A DNA stretch of 64,000 nucleotides from Chinchilla lanigera (Eukaryota; Chordata; Mammalia; Rodentia; Chinchillidae). The position numbers were made by a program, and so were the translations under genes. How positions within the stretch are numbered: position 1 is the stretch's first letter; the number at the start of each line of letters is the position of its first letter. Where the stretch lies: assembly GCF_000276665.1 (NCBI RefSeq), contig NW_004955418.1, positions 3,544,000-3,607,999 on the forward strand. The letters run 5' to 3'. Positions 12,686 to 24,954 of this stretch are shown in pieces. The notes below the pieces were generated by a model. That model had not been told where the DNA came from, searched no databases, and worked only from the letters and a program-made list of their open reading frames with translations.

Positions 12686-13083
12686 TATTATGGCTTCTCT
12701 AGATGTCCTGCCAAAGCCTCATGTGGTTATAAGTGGAGAGTTTTTCAGATGTGGCTGGATCTACAGTATGTGACCCTGGAATTGATTCATGGTGCAATGA
12801 TAGGTTCAAGGGCACTAAGATTAAGGGTGTGAATGCTACCCACCCTAAATTGTCTGGATAACATAAAAGGACCAGAAAGACACTGTTACGGTCCCTTATT
12901 TGCTTGCTTTGCTACCTTCTGCCTGCCATGAACTGTTTCTCCTCTGGCTGCCATGCCAACCAACTTTGGAGCCAACCTATTATGGACTGAACCTTCCATA
13001 AATTGTGAGCTAAGCAAGCCTTTCCTCCTTTAACTTTGGATGTTGTGTATTTTGTCTCAGCAACAAGAAAAGTAACTAAGACA
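12686..13083 (+). repeat. MaLR-type LTR, 3' copy
   Basis: It starts TATTATGGCTTCT (first bases changed from TGTTATGG) and ends AGTAACTAAGACA. It aligns with 10813-11208 over its whole length with many substitutions, so the insertion is old. Confidence 0.85.
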
Positions 13084-13635
13084 GCCTCACTCTCAAGAAA
13101 CTTTAAGTTTGGACTGTTGTGTGATGCTGGGACTGTTGAGGCTTTGGAGAAGGGATTAGTGCTTTTTCAGTTATACACAGGATAGCTGTATCATGTTAAG
13201 CAGAATTATAAGCTTGTTATTGTGTCTATTATGAGACTGAGTGTATTTAGGTCTTAAATTGGCAATGGGTAGATTGTGCCACTTAATCTTAATTATCAAT
13301 TGGGCTGGATTAAGAGACTCTTGGAGAGATTACTGGATCATGAGGGCACTATGCTCATTAGTGGCTTAGTCCATTGACACTTATAATTGAATGTACTATT
13401 ATAAGGTGGGACCCATTTGGAGGAGGTGGGTGATAGGGGCCATGCCTTTGGAGGATGTATCTCCCATGTGCACACCCTTCTCCTATGCTTTTTCCAAGGC
13501 TTTATAAGATGAGTAGCTTTGTGTCACCATATCCTTTTGCTATGGTGTTCCTTGCCTTGGAGACAGCTGACCGTGAACTGAAACTTTAGAAAATCTGATC
13601 CAAATAAATAATTTCCTTCATTAAATTGTGTGTGA
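13084..13635 (+). repeat. Third, diverged MaLR segment (internal 3' end plus LTR)
   Basis: 13084-13190 parallels the internal sequence just before the 3' LTR ('TTTGGACT.. TGCTGNNACTGTT .. GGATTAGTGCTTTTT'). 13360-13630 is LTR-like, with 'GGTGGGACCCATTTGGAGGAGG', 'ACCGTGAACTGAAACTTT' and CCAAATAAATAA. The 3' end appears truncated. Confidence 0.55.
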
Positions 13636-14345
13636 TAGACATTGTTTTCCATTAAAATTTCTGGTGTTTCCTTTTTCTTGTTTAAATCTATGTCTTTCAG
13701 TCTGCATGAAAGACATAGCATTTCTTATGGTAGAAATATATTGGTGAATTATCCCAGATTTTGCATGTATGAAAATCTTTTATTTTACTTCTCATTTGAA
13801 AGATATTTTAATAAGATAAAGAAGTCTAGGTGAATTTTATTTTTCTTTTAGTACTTTGAAGACATTGCACCATAGTCCTCTAGCAGAATTCCTAGGAGAA
13901 ATCTGTTGTCATCTTACCATTGCTCCTCAGTATCTATGTGGATATGCCTTTCTTTCCTGAAAGCATTTTCCTTCATCACCAATTTTTAAAAAATTTATTC
14001 TGATTTTCCATATTGTACTTTTTCTCTTGCTTGGGCTTTATTGAGCTTTTTGGATTTATGGGTTACAGTTTTTATTGAATTTGAAACTTTCATTATTACT
14101 TGAAATATTTTTCTGTTCTTTTCTGATGTTCAGAAAATCTACTTATGCATATCCTTCTCTTCCTCAAGTTGTCCTTCAGTTCACTGATAGTCTGCTCTGT
14201 CTTTTTTAGTCCTTCTCTGTTTCATTTTAGTTTCTGTTGCTATGTTTCAAGTTCATTAATCTTTTCTTATCAATATCTAATCAACCCATCTAGCATACTT
14301 TTGCCTCAGACATTATAATTTCTCTTCAACTTATTAAGGTACATT
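13636..14345 (-). mobile_element. Old LINE-1 (L1M/HAL1-like) fragment
   Basis: It resembles the antisense strand of old L1 sequence, with 'TAGTACTTTGAAGACATTGC', 'GGGCTTTATTGAGCTTTTTG' and 'CTTGAAATATTTTTCTGTTC' blocks in the usual order. Similar sequence occurs at 8280-8700. No open frame survives. Confidence 0.5.
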
Positions 14346-15350
14346 TAGTTATATTTCAATACCTGCAAGGGTAGTTTGGAAATCTGAGAGGAAAATAAAC
14401 AATCCTGGTGAAAAGCAATTAGAAAGATGACCTCTATTAGAGTTTAGCCATAATGCTCATATAAAAAGATCAATTAAAGCTACATTATAGACATTTTTGG
14501 GAATGCAGTTTATTTCAGCCAGATTCTCAACTAGGTTTTGTTTAAAACTAAAAGACAAATAGTACATTATTACCATGATATGAATCAGTGACAGTTACAC
14601 TGATCCACTTAGTTCCTCCAAGTATAAGCATGAAAAAGTTACTACCCTTCTGGGACATTCCTAAGACATGTGAAGTCTTATACTCCTGTGTAACTACACC
14701 TGTTGTGAAGAGTCTATTTTGGATCTACAGGCATCTAGAAGTTATCAGAGGTGACCCTTGGTCACCCTTGCAGATGAAAGAGATTCAGTTCATTTTTGAC
14801 AGTTTCTACATTCAAAGCATCTGGCATCATTAATGAAGACCATGTATGTGAGCTCACAGTGTTTACTGGGTTACCCTGTTTTTGCTCACTATAAAGACCA
14901 AGACTATGATCTACTGAAGCCAGATCTTGTAATGTTATAATCATTTTATCTTCCTTCATGTATCAATTTCCAGCAGAAAAAAAACCAACACTATGCGTTC
15001 AGTAAATAGTGATAAAATTGAAAAAAAAATCTTGCTTTACCTGAACAACCACAGAAAGATGACTGGCATGTATCTTCCAGACTTAGCTGAAAGCAGTGTG
15101 TGTCAGGGTGAAGCCAAAAATAAGAGGTTTTGATTCCCAGGATCAATAGGTATGACCAGCATCATCTCTAAGCAAACAAATGCAGACAGGGATTTCTGTG
15201 AGGAAACACGATTGCTCCCATTTGAAGTATGTAAGGTTGTTTGACACCTTGTTAATCATGAAGTTTAGAAACAAAAGACCAGGCCCACCCAGGCCTCACT
15301 TGGGAAGTGACTGAATCCTTTGTTGTCATTTACTACCAGACTAGAGTTGC
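14346..15350. other. Unassigned single-copy-like sequence
   Basis: I see no gene, splice-bounded exon or recognisable repeat. Short frames on both strands (14588-14833 and 14762-14959) have no family resemblance. Confidence 0.4.
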
Positions 15351-15351
15351 T

Positions 15352-15386
<35 letters not shown>
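15351..15386. repeat. TG dinucleotide microsatellite
   Basis: About 17 uninterrupted GT units. A minus-strand frame reading through it gives a poly-Thr-His tail, a reading artefact. Confidence 0.95.
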
Positions 15387-15389
<3 letters not shown>

Positions 15390-16911
15390 TGAGGGGTAGT
15401 TATCAGGGAAGGAAGTCTCCTTGGGAAAGATGAAAGGGTGGAAATTTCCTGAAGATTTTTCCTATATTTCTTTCTTAACCTTCTAAATTTCAAAACTTGC
15501 TTTTCATTTGTATTTTCTCTTAAACCATCAAAATCCTGCATGTCATTTTCTTTTTGTCTTAATGTATAAACCTTGCACTTCAATGGTAGAAGTCTATCCC
15601 TGTTTCTACCTTTTTCTGTTCCATCAATTCCTCATTGCTTCCCAGAGGGTTTTAGCGGGAAAGGATGTGATTACAGAGATGTACAAACAGCATGAAGTAA
15701 ACGGTGATGGTTTCCAGCCTGGGCAGTGAAGGAAGCTCATGATACCCAAAATCAGAGCCATTGTAGACATCAAGAATTGGCTTTTACAGCCAATACATCT
15801 TGCAAAACTAGAAACTTCAGAAGAACAACCCTGAGGATGAGCTTCTAAAGGAGATAATTTTGGAATTTTCTGCCCCACCTGTGTAAAACCTCCCTGTAAA
15901 GTCTAGAGTCCTTGAGGAAAAGGCCATGCTTCCTTAAAAGGCCCAGGTGTGTGCATAGCATCCTTGAGCCCAGCCTCCCTCCAGTCTGTGAGGGTAAAAC
16001 TTTTGCATTGCCTTCAAGATGGAAAATCACTGTTAGTCTGGAATGCTAAGGGAAAAAAAAGAAATAGGAAGCTTTTGTAAACATAAAAATGACACACTAA
16101 CTCTGAAATTTAAAGCAGAATTCACTGGATGACTTATCCTCTGAAAGAAGTTTTCATAATCTCTTGAGGAAAAGAAAAGAGATTCCGTGAAAGATTCAGA
16201 AATTCATATTTAATGAAACTATTTGCTCAGTTTACTGCAGTTCGAAAGTCTGACTTCACAGGAGCTCACGCAAGTCAGAGGTTCCACTCTACTGAGGAAG
16301 CTTCAAGTGCTCCTTCTTGCTTTTCTCCCTTTTCCGTGTTCTTCAGATTCTTTCATTCCAAGATCTGTGGCAGTACCTACTAAATCTTATGAATATTCCC
16401 CAAAATAAGAAATGCTACACAAACTCATGTCTGTCAGTTCCAGTGGAGTCTCACATCTTTTCCATTAGCACAGTGTGGGGAAGAGAGCACTGGTAGTCTA
16501 ACATCTACCACCCTCTTTAGCCCTACCAGGGACTGATTATGATGATGAACTAGCCAAATCACGTTTAAGAAAAGGGGAAGGGCGGACTATCCAAGTAAAT
16601 AAAAAGTCCCTTTCATGAGATGTGATTCCAAAGCTCAAGCTTGTTTATACTTGCACTGTACTATCTTTGTTGTACAACTCATGAGGGCAGGGACTTGATC
16701 TGGTTTGGGTCACTAGTTTCCTCAGAAGCTGGACTAGTGCTGGACTCTCAGTTACTCCTTGTTGAGCAAAGAATGAATAAACAAGTAGAAAGCACTGGTC
16801 CCTAAAGAGCTGCAATCCATATGGAATGATTGTGTTGAACAGAGGAAGAAGGAGTATTCAGATTCTCTCAAAGAAAAGCCCACTGGGAGTTGGTAGTTTA
16901 AAACAGGATTC
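15387..16911. other. Unassigned sequence
   Basis: No supported feature. Short frames at 15508-15729, 15624-15878 and 16223-16408 are not recognisable proteins. Confidence 0.4.
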
Positions 16912-17020
16912 TTGGGGCTTGGGATTTAGCTCAGCGGCACAGCGCCCACTTGGCAAGCACAAGGTCATGAGTTCGACTCCTGGTACTAGAAGAAAAACAA
17001 ACAAAAACAAAACAAAAATA
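16912..17020 (+). mobile_element. ID SINE
   Basis: ID body with box A-like TTTAGCTCAGCGGCACAGCG and box B-like GAGTTCGACTCC, then a CAAAA-rich tail. TSD AAACAGGATTC (16901-16911) against AAACAGGGTTC (17021-17031). Confidence 0.9.
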
Positions 17021-17447
17021 AAACAGGGTTCACTCCAGAGAAAGGGGTCCTTGTCTGGGCCTCCAAAAACATGTGCTGGTTTTGCAGAGACAGATAGAGA
17101 AATGGATGTGTCTCATAAACAGGTAGGGATGGACATGAAGGAAAACCTCAACTTCAGGAGCCAGCTGAGCACTAGCTTTAAGTTTTGGCGTGCAGGGTGA
17201 TATATGTACATATGAAAAACCACAGCTGAAGGAGAGTGGTCAACCCAACTCACACAAGTACACTGGGAAAGCCTGCGGGTCAATGAAGTGACTACAATTA
17301 TGACTGAAAACTATATGAACTATCTGTATGAAAGCAATCTTTTGTAATTGCTGGCATTGTTCAGAGCATTTTAAAATTTCCAAATCTTGTGTGACTTCTG
17401 GATTTTTCCGTGAAGGAGTCTATAAAGGAATTAAAAGAATAGGAGGA
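17021..17447. other. Unassigned sequence
   Basis: Nothing recognised between the ID and B1 insertions apart from the ID TSD. Confidence 0.4.
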
Positions 17448-17608
17448 GCCGGGCATGGTGGTGCACACCTGTAATCCCAGCAGTCAGGAGGCTGAGGCAG
17501 GAGGATCACTGCAAGTTCGAGACCAGCCTGGGCTACAAAGTGAGCTCAAGGCCAGCCTGAACTCCATAGTGAGACCCTGTCTCAAAAAGACAAATAAAAT
17601 AAAATAAT
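17448..17608 (+). mobile_element. B1 SINE (7SL-derived, with internal duplication)
   Basis: Starts GCCGGGCATGGTGGTGCACA. It contains two successive blocks, 'GAGACCAGCCTGGGCTACAA' and 'AAGGCCAGCCTGAACTCCAT', about 29-30 bp apart, the internal duplication that marks rodent B1. It ends in an AAATAAAATAAAA tail, with a short AATAGGAG duplication at both ends. RNA polymerase III box B-like sequence is visible, but transcription is not inferred. Confidence 0.92.
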
Positions 17609-17920
17609 AGGAGGGAAAAAAACAATATTTAAAGGAAAGAAAAATAAACTAAAGTACTCACTATTGATTTCTCAGGAGGAAACTAAAGAATGATACTTTT
17701 AATATTACTTTTGAATGTAAAAATAAGTTTTTGATTTGTTGTGAAGGAAAACTTCCTGATTAGGAAATTAACTTAAGAAATATACACCTAGGATAGGAAG
17801 AGAAGTGAAAAGGATTCAAATGCAATGTGTACATGTGTCAACTCCCTAAGATGAATGTATTCATTATGTATTATAAAAATGTGCTAGATATTAGATATAC
17901 ATTAAATATACTATATATAC
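17609..17920. other. Unassigned AT-rich sequence
   Basis: Nothing recognised between the B1 tail and the dinucleotide repeat. Confidence 0.4.
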
Positions 17921-17936
17921 ATACACACACACACAT

Positions 17937-17986
<50 letters not shown>
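17921..17986. repeat. Compound (CA)n(TA)n dinucleotide repeat
   Basis: Imperfect CA units are followed by more than 15 TA units. The array ends just before the minus-strand MaLR LTR. Confidence 0.95.
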
Positions 17987-17988
<2 letters not shown>

Positions 17989-17994
17989 GGTATT

Positions 17995-18475
17995 GTCTTA
18001 ATCACTCTTCTCACTGAAAAAAAAAAACCTGACACCCACAAGTTGAAGGAGGAAAGACTTATTTTAGCTCACAGCATGCAGAGGTTTCAGTCCATGGTCG
18101 GCTGGCTCCAAGGTAGGGTGGTGTGGCAGAAAGGAGTTGCAGAAGAGAAAGAGCTTGTGGCATGGCAGGCAGAGGGCAGCAAAGCAGCAAGCAGCCGGCT
18201 TCCCTTCCCTCTTTCCCTTTACATTCCATCCAGGCTATAAACCTATTGATTGGTGACACCTACACCCAGGGTGGGGCTTCCGTTATCAACACCCAGAACT
18301 ATTCTAATCCCATTTAGTTGTCACACACACTTAATCCCAGTATCACACACCCTAGATGTAGCCACCCTTAAAAGTCCCACCTATGAAGCACCTATGAAGC
18401 ACCTATGAAGCACCTATGAAGCACCTATGAAGCACATGAGGCTTTGAGGGGACGTCCACATACAGGTCATAACCA
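17995..18475 (-). repeat. Solo MaLR-type LTR
   Basis: The reverse complement starts TGGTTATGACCTG and ends in the MaLR block 'TGTGAGCTAAAATAAGTC ... TGGGTGTCAGG ... AGTGATTAAGACA'. Flanks give a near-match 5-bp TSD, GTATT against GTATA, typical of this class. An A-run near 18017-18028 interrupts the 3' end. It contains a five-copy 11-bp array. Confidence 0.75.
18379..18433 (+). repeat. Five perfect tandem 11-bp units inside the LTR
   Basis: ACCTATGAAGC is repeated five times without change. Related LTRs in the window carry this region once, so the array is a local expansion. Confidence 0.97.
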
Positions 18476-18519
18476 GTATAAAGCGAAATTTCTTACCCTG
18501 TGGAAGGAGTGTTTCCAAA

Positions 18520-19115
18520 AGTGGAAAGCCACCAGAGAAGCAGTCTGGCAGTTCTTCAAATGAATACAAAAGAGCGTTACCATAAAATTCACCAGTTTCC
18601 TAAAGTATTTACCCAAGAGAAATGAAAATACATGCTCTCCCAAACTTGTACCTATACATTCATCATAGGTTATTTGCAAGAGTCAAAATATAGAAAACTG
18701 AAATGCCCATCCATGGGTGAAAGGTATATCCATGTAACAGAATGTTATTCATCACCAAAACTTAAAAACTTCTGACACATGCTACAAGGTGGACCAGTGC
18801 TAAAAACATAAAAAAAAAAGGCACAGTCACAAAAGGCCACATATTTTATGGTTCTATTTATATAAAATGTATAGAAGAAACAAATTTATAAAAACAGAAA
18901 GTAGGCTGGTGCTCACCTACACGGACGAGTATGAGAAGTTGGGAGTGATTGTTAATGAATATCAGCTTTCTTTGGGGGTTGATGAAAAATCTTAGTTTGC
19001 AGTGAAGGCTGCACACATCTGTGAATACATTAACAACCACTGATATTTTCACCTCAGGTGGATGAATTTTATAGCATATAAATTATTTCTCAATAAAACT
19101 GTTAGCTTCTGTAAA
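18520..19115 (+). mobile_element. Old LINE-1 3' end fragment
   Basis: Plus-strand sequence follows old L1 3' regions: 'GCAGTCTGGCAGTTCTTCAA', 'TATTTACCCAAGAGAAATG', 'AATGTTATTCATCACCAAA', then a 3' UTR-like part ending TTTCTCAATAAAACTG. Confidence 0.7.
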
Positions 19116-19405
19116 AATTAGAAATAAATCAGACACACAACCTTAAATACTGCATAGTTTCTCTTATATGAGAAACCCAAAATATTAGTAAACAGCAAGA
19201 TGAAAGACAGAAAATAGAAAATTGGGAGGTAGATGCTTTGCAAAAGCGAAGGAGACCACTGGATGGACAGAGGGCAGAGGGAGGGAAGGAAAAGGGGATG
19301 GAAGAATAATTAAAATGTGTTGTGTGTGTGTACAATTTCCCCATGAGGAATGTAATCATTATGTACTCCAAAAATGTACTGATAAAAATAAAAATTTAAA
19401 AAAAC
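19116..19405 (+). mobile_element. LINE-1 3' UTR fragment of a second copy
   Basis: It starts with an 'AAATAAATCAGACACACAA' block, passes a purine-rich tract (GGGAGGGAAGGAAAAGGGGA) and ends 'CCATGAGGAATGTAATCATT ... AAAAATAAAAA'. The order matches 51770-52115, so both are 3' ends of one L1 lineage. Confidence 0.65.
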
Positions 19406-22400
19406 AGAACTGAATTTCACTTCGTTGGCAAAAATAATTAGACATTCGTCTGGGCTCCAAAGATCTAACTGTAGCCAAGATGAGGCAGAGACTGCACTAT
19501 ACAGCTTCTAAACAGCACTACATCCTCATTATTCTGTGATTTTGACCCGCGAAGTTACAAGACTTAGAGAGGTCACCAAGATTAAATAGTTTGAATGCTT
19601 AGAAAGGGTCACAAAGACCAGCTCATATGGATCCCAAGGGAAGATGCTTTACTCTAAATGAATGCACACTGATATTGTGGGAAACCAGCTAAAACAACTT
19701 AGCTGGTGAAAAGTTCTATGGATTTGAATAGCCCGAGCCACATATCTTGTTTTCTATTTCTCAGTCCGTTTCTTCAGTCTTTCTATTTCTGCTCTTGCTA
19801 TCTCTACATAGAGAAGACAGTGTCATCTTTTAAACATGAATCAAAACAGACCACTCTTCCAGTTGTGCTTAATGTAAAAGTCAAAGTACTTCCCTCTCCA
19901 GTTAGGTTCATGTGAACAATTTTGTTCCCTGCCTATTCTCTCCTTTACCCATGATAATCTAGCCACAGTGGCCTTTTTCTGGATTCCTGGGGTGCAGTGG
20001 TAATTTTCTCTTTAAAGCCTTTGAATTAATCAGCTGTTCACTGTGCCCTGAATGCTCTTTCTCTTGATTTTACATGACTGGCTGCTGCCTTGTTTTTATT
20101 TAAGCCTCCTGTTTTCTCAGTAGATCATTAACCTCATTAGAACATGCTGCGTTATCTTCAGTGCCTGTCAAACAATAGACAACAGTATTTGCTGAAGGAC
20201 TGAATAACTGAATTACTGATTTCTTACTCCATCTGAAAAGCTATGATATTTACCACCTTTCATAAACCATTTTATAAACAGGGAAGTAGAGAGGATCTGT
20301 ATACAGTTGCATAGAATGTAGAGGAAGGATTTTGTTTCATGTAGGATAATTTATTGTGAAACTAATATAGTCATCCTCCTTATAATTTCCCTTCTCCCAT
20401 TCTGCCAAGCAGGTTGTCAGGCTTTGCATTTCCTTATCTCCTGGACTGGGGCTGGTTTGTTTGGGGGCAGTGGCTCTTCCTGTATTTGTAGATTTCCTGT
20501 ATTTCTTCTAGTTGAAGAATTGATTTTGCACACTGAAGGGGCAGAGGAGGAGGAAAACGCCTTTGAAAGGAATCAGAAAAGGGAAAATTCCAGCGACCTG
20601 GGGATGACATCTAGAGCTATGGAGCAGAGTGTCCAGTTCATTGCAATGGTTAAGTAGGAAACAAGACGTCAAAGGGGCCTAGTCTGAGGTATGGCTCAGA
20701 AGGCCACTTTCTTGCCTTGGTATAGCTTCACCTATCAAACAGATCACAGAGATAGAAAGTTGGACAGTGAGGCATCACTTAGGTTTAGATCTTGATGTTC
20801 CCAATTAGGTATATGGAGAAAGCCGCATCCTACAGCATTATGCTGTGACATCACCTGTTTCAAATTGCAAAAAGCAAACTAAAGAAAAGTCACTCATTTC
20901 CCTGAGGAAAAACCTGGTCAGTATTTGACTAAACTAACATACTCACTAGGGATCTATTTATACCACCCAGGGAAAAGGAAACACCTGCTCCACAAAGATG
21001 ACGGATGAACAAGAAACCTGCATGGAAAATCAAAGTCAAGCCTACTATTATGTGTGTGTTAAAGGAGGACAGATAGCTGTGTACTTTAAATAGGAGAATA
21101 CTTTGGGCTTCTTTGATGTGGATTCAGAGGTATCAAGGTAGTCTTATACCACTACCACTTTCAAAAGTACACCTAAAGGGGCTTGGAAGAGCAAATCAAC
21201 GATCTGTCAAGGAATACCATTGGGAATCCCATCTTTTGATCAAGGTTCATGGGCTATTCCTCAGTGACTCGTTCTTACTTGGTATTTGTGATTCTCTGCT
21301 GGCCTGTGCAGTCAGCTCCATCCCCTGAGCTCTACAACTTCCACAGCAGGGCCATGTGGTCTTCCCTCGGGAACATACAGAGGGTTTCCTACTCATATCA
21401 TCAGCAGAGTGCATGTGAGAGAGGACATGGTAGCAGGTAATGAGGACAGAGACAGTAGGGAGGTGGGGGCTGGATGGTGTAGGGACCAATAGCCTCTCCT
21501 GAGGGCCTTAGATGCAGAGCCACCAGAGGGCTTTGAATAGAAGCATACTTGGAATCTTCATGAAGATTACTCTGGCTACTTTGTTGAGAATAAGGGCACA
21601 GTAATGCAGTTGGGAGGCTCATTGAGGGAGCTCTTGGAGGAATCCTGGTTCGGTGGTGGTGTGGTTTGAGCTAGAAATTAGCAGCACAGATACATGGTAG
21701 GAGAATCAGAAGTATTGTAAAGGTAGAGTAGATAGGATTTGCTGGTGATTTGAGTGTGAGCTGTGAAACAGGAGACTGGAGGATAAACCAGACTCCTTGG
21801 TTTTCCTCCTGAGCATGAAACACTGGAATATCCATTTTTGAGGTGTGGACGCCTGGGGAAAAGCCAGTTGAGAGCAGGTAGGAGACTGAGGACTTTCTGG
21901 GGACATGTGAGATCCGTCTGAAGCATGTCAGATGCCTTTTACTCATTTTTTGTTAGTATGTGTTTGCAGTACATGCATTTTATAGATGCTTTTTAGATAT
22001 CTGCATGGCAAAAGCAAGGAAGCACTTAGACATGAGTGTAGAGCTTCAAGGAGAAGTCAAGTCAAGTAGACACACAGGTGAGAGTTTTCGGGCGATCCAT
22101 GGCACTGACGGGGCAGCGTGAGATCACAAAAGGAGAGCGCAGGTGGCAGCACGTAGCATGTGCAATGGCACTTCGAAGTCTTTGCTTCAAAGACTGCCTC
22201 CCAAAGCGGGCTGTGACGCAGACTCCCCTTCCGCGAGTCCTCTCCCCCAGATATTTTCCCTCCTCACTGAGCTCCAGGCTCAGTTTTAAATTCTAAGCCG
22301 TAAGGGGCGCCTCTCATACCACGACAAGCTCGGGTCTCACCTTTACTTACTTATTCATTCCACCAACAGTTTTTGAAAATCTGTAAAGCATTAGAGCAAA

Positions 22401-22640
22401 AGAAATAGCAAAAGCAAAGACAATCACTTTTCAGGAAATCTTTCCTAACCTCCTGTGTCACTGAACTCTCTCTGACCTTCAGTAGCGAGCACCCCTAGAA
22501 GTTACCATTGTCCCTGAGCATGGAACAAGCTCCATGGTAGGCGCTGGGGAAGGGAGAGGTGTTCACGGCCTGCTGGAGAAGTAGGCAAGTAAACCATTCA
22601 TTACAAAAAATCCTGTTCCTTGCTATGACAGGAGAATGCA
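19406..22640. other. Unassigned 3.2 kb
   Basis: I found no gene or repeat family I can support. 22080-22320 is richer in CpG than its surroundings (for example GACGGGGCAGCG and CCGCGAGTCC) but too short and weak for a CpG island call. Short overlapping frames at 21247-21946 on the minus strand have no protein resemblance. Confidence 0.4.
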
Positions 22641-22644
22641 GTTT

Positions 22645-22990
22645 TAGGAAAAGGAATGTCTCCTTCCCCAAAGATGTCCATACCCTAATGCCTGTAAATA
22701 TGTTATTTTAAATAGGATGGAGTCAAGGTTACAGATGAGAGCAAACTGGCTATTCGGTTGATCTTAGGATAGGGAGAGGATCCTAGATTACTCACGTGAT
22801 TCAAGAGCTTTTGTAAAGAAACTTAAAATGTGGAAAACGAAGTCAGAGAAAGATATACAATGCTGGAAGTATCCACAAAGTGAAACACGTGGGCGGCCCC
22901 TAGATACCAGAAAAAGCAAAGAAGCGCACTCCCCCCTGGGGCCAGAAGAAAGGAATGCAGCCCTGCCAGACCGTTGATTTCAGTAAATCA
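22645..22990 (+). repeat. Probable MLT1-like (old MaLR) LTR fragment
   Basis: The order 'CCCCAAAGATGTCCATACCC', 'CTGTAAATATGTTATTTTAA', 'GATCCTAGATTACTC', then 'CCAGAAGAAAGGAATGCAGC' resembles the body of old mammalian MLT1 LTRs. Ends are not clear. Confidence 0.4.
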
Positions 22991-24950
22991 TACAATGTTC
23001 CTGAACTTCAGCTTCCTCAACCAAAATCCTGTCCATCTTTTCAGTTGTATTTAAATGAGATACTCTGTGCAAAACTGTGTAGCACTCCTGTGTCATTTTT
23101 ATTGTTTTTGTCTTTGTTGTTATTTTGTTATTTTTTTTTTTCCTCTTTAAGATGAAAAGAAACTGGGTGGCACTTTGCTTGGCAGGGACAAAGTGTTCAG
23201 GAAACACGTCAGCCCTACCTTTTCCCCATCCAGGGGAGGGTGCGTGCCCTGCACACCAGGCAACCCACTACGGAATACCTCTGCCCTGGCTTGTGTTCCT
23301 CCTCATTCCAGAAAACCTCACTATGCTCCACCTTCTGCCAACCTGAGTCTACCTCTTCCTGGAGGGCTTGGGCGGCTTCATATCTGCCATGCTTCTTTAG
23401 CTGAAAAAGAAGGCTTTTTAGTTACTTATTTAGAGGCAATGAGCCCCTGCACTCCGACAAGAGGTAACCCAGCTAGGACCTAACCTGTAAGGGAAGGAGA
23501 GAGTCACAGGCCAAAGTGTCCACAGTGCCCTTTTCTGCTGTCCAAACCTTGCCCTGGAAAGAGGGCATCCGCTTGCACTTCACCGTAGCACAAGATGCTC
23601 GCAGAATTTGCTAAACATTCAACAAATCGATAGTAAAGCCGGCAATGGATACTCAGAACTAAATGGAGCCAAATTTGGTTATTTGCAAAATTGTCAAACT
23701 GGAGGCGGGGAGGGGAGAACTCTCCCTGACACTCTACCAAGAGCTGTGCTGTTCGTTATTGCATATCTTACCTCGAGCTACCACTACCCATATGAGGCTC
23801 TAATACGGGAGAGTCTTGTACAAATCACAGCCACCATAGGATTGTTTCTGTGAGGACTCAGTATGAACAGATTTGGAAGGGGTAGAGTACTTCCAAGTCC
23901 TTTAAGATCCACCATTAATTTTTTATTGTGTTATATACTGGCTTAGCCAGCTTAACGGGAGGCCTTGACCATTCTGGGTAGCTGTGTATTGTAGTACCTT
24001 TCTAGCCTTGATGGAGAAAGTTTTCCTCAACGCTCACATGTGGCCAGATGGTAGAAAAATTTCTAAAAATTCCATTCCACTAGGTATTAAATGGAAAATC
24101 CCATGGCAAGCCTATTTCCAAGCCATTAAAGATGAACAATCCAGTGCTGGGGAGGGTAGGAGAAGAGAGGAAAAGTTTGGGAGAGAACAAACAAAGAGAA
24201 AGAAGAAAGAAAACCCTAAAGCTATCTTCAATGTCAGGGACAAAATTAAGTAAAGTTTCCCAGATGCACTGAATGAAAATGTTATTTAGACATTCTGCAC
24301 AATCTTTAAACATAAATAGTAGGCTGCATTGCCTAACCAAGCCAGGCACAAATCCCATGAATAGACCTTTTTTAAAAAAAAACAATTAAAAATCTTTGCA
24401 GACATTAACTCAGCCCAAAGCTGCTTCCACAGGAGCATGTCAAGTTGCTTGTCAACTTGTAAAATGATACTAATAGGATGAAAGATGCAGAATAAATAGC
24501 ATCCTTGAGATCTACAAAGCCTTTGGGTGAGACTGTGCAAATGACTGGTTTTGATTTTACAGTCTTGCAGAGCTAAATTCTCAGAGGCTTACTGGATCAG
24601 TCTTCATTTTCTTCCTAAGGCAGCGGGAAAATTTGTGATATCTTACTTTACATATTTAGCTTCACAGAAGGAAGGCAATATGGTATGTCAATAGGGTAAA
24701 AATAATTGCAGTCTAAACATTCAAAATAAAAACCAAGTGGAAGTATTACTGTGTTATACCTCCGTGTGGAACTGAGTTACAGGCTGATGGTTTGGCAGGG
24801 AGCATCATGGTCTTTTCTCCCTGAACCTGGGGAGATTTTATGATGGTTTTAACGTTATGAAGCCTACCTCCATCAGAGACATTCTTTTTCTGCCCTTTTC
24901 AGTGACCATACCCTCCTAATATTTTGCCTTGTCCTTCTTTGTTTTCATTT
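22991..24950. other. Unassigned 2 kb
   Basis: A T-rich tract at 23090-23150 is followed by sequence without recognisable genes or repeats. Frames at 23125-23483 and 23984-24253 start near or in low-complexity DNA and match nothing I know. Confidence 0.4.
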
Positions 24951-24954
24951 TAGT

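Larger units (their letters stand above)
10813..13083 (+). mobile_element. MaLR (ERVL-related) retroelement with two LTRs
   Basis: Two similar LTRs of about 397 bp flank an internal segment of about 1.48 kb that starts ATTTGGTACCAGAGAAGTGG, the usual start of MaLR internal regions. No gag or pol frame of useful length is present, as expected for this non-autonomous class. No TSD flanks the pair; the sequence after 13083 instead resembles another MaLR internal 3' end. Confidence 0.8.

Noticed and set aside
16912..17020. tRNA gene reading of ID elements
   Set aside because: The ID bodies have tRNA-like box A and box B but A-tails and TSDs, and occur many times, so they are SINEs.
18379..18433. 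Tandem 11-bp units as a CRISPR-like array
   Set aside because: Units are directly adjacent without spacers, inside an LTR of a mammalian genome.
22080..22320. CpG-rich patch as a promoter island
   Set aside because: About 240 bp with few CpG and no TATA, exon or transcript start evidence; too small and weak.
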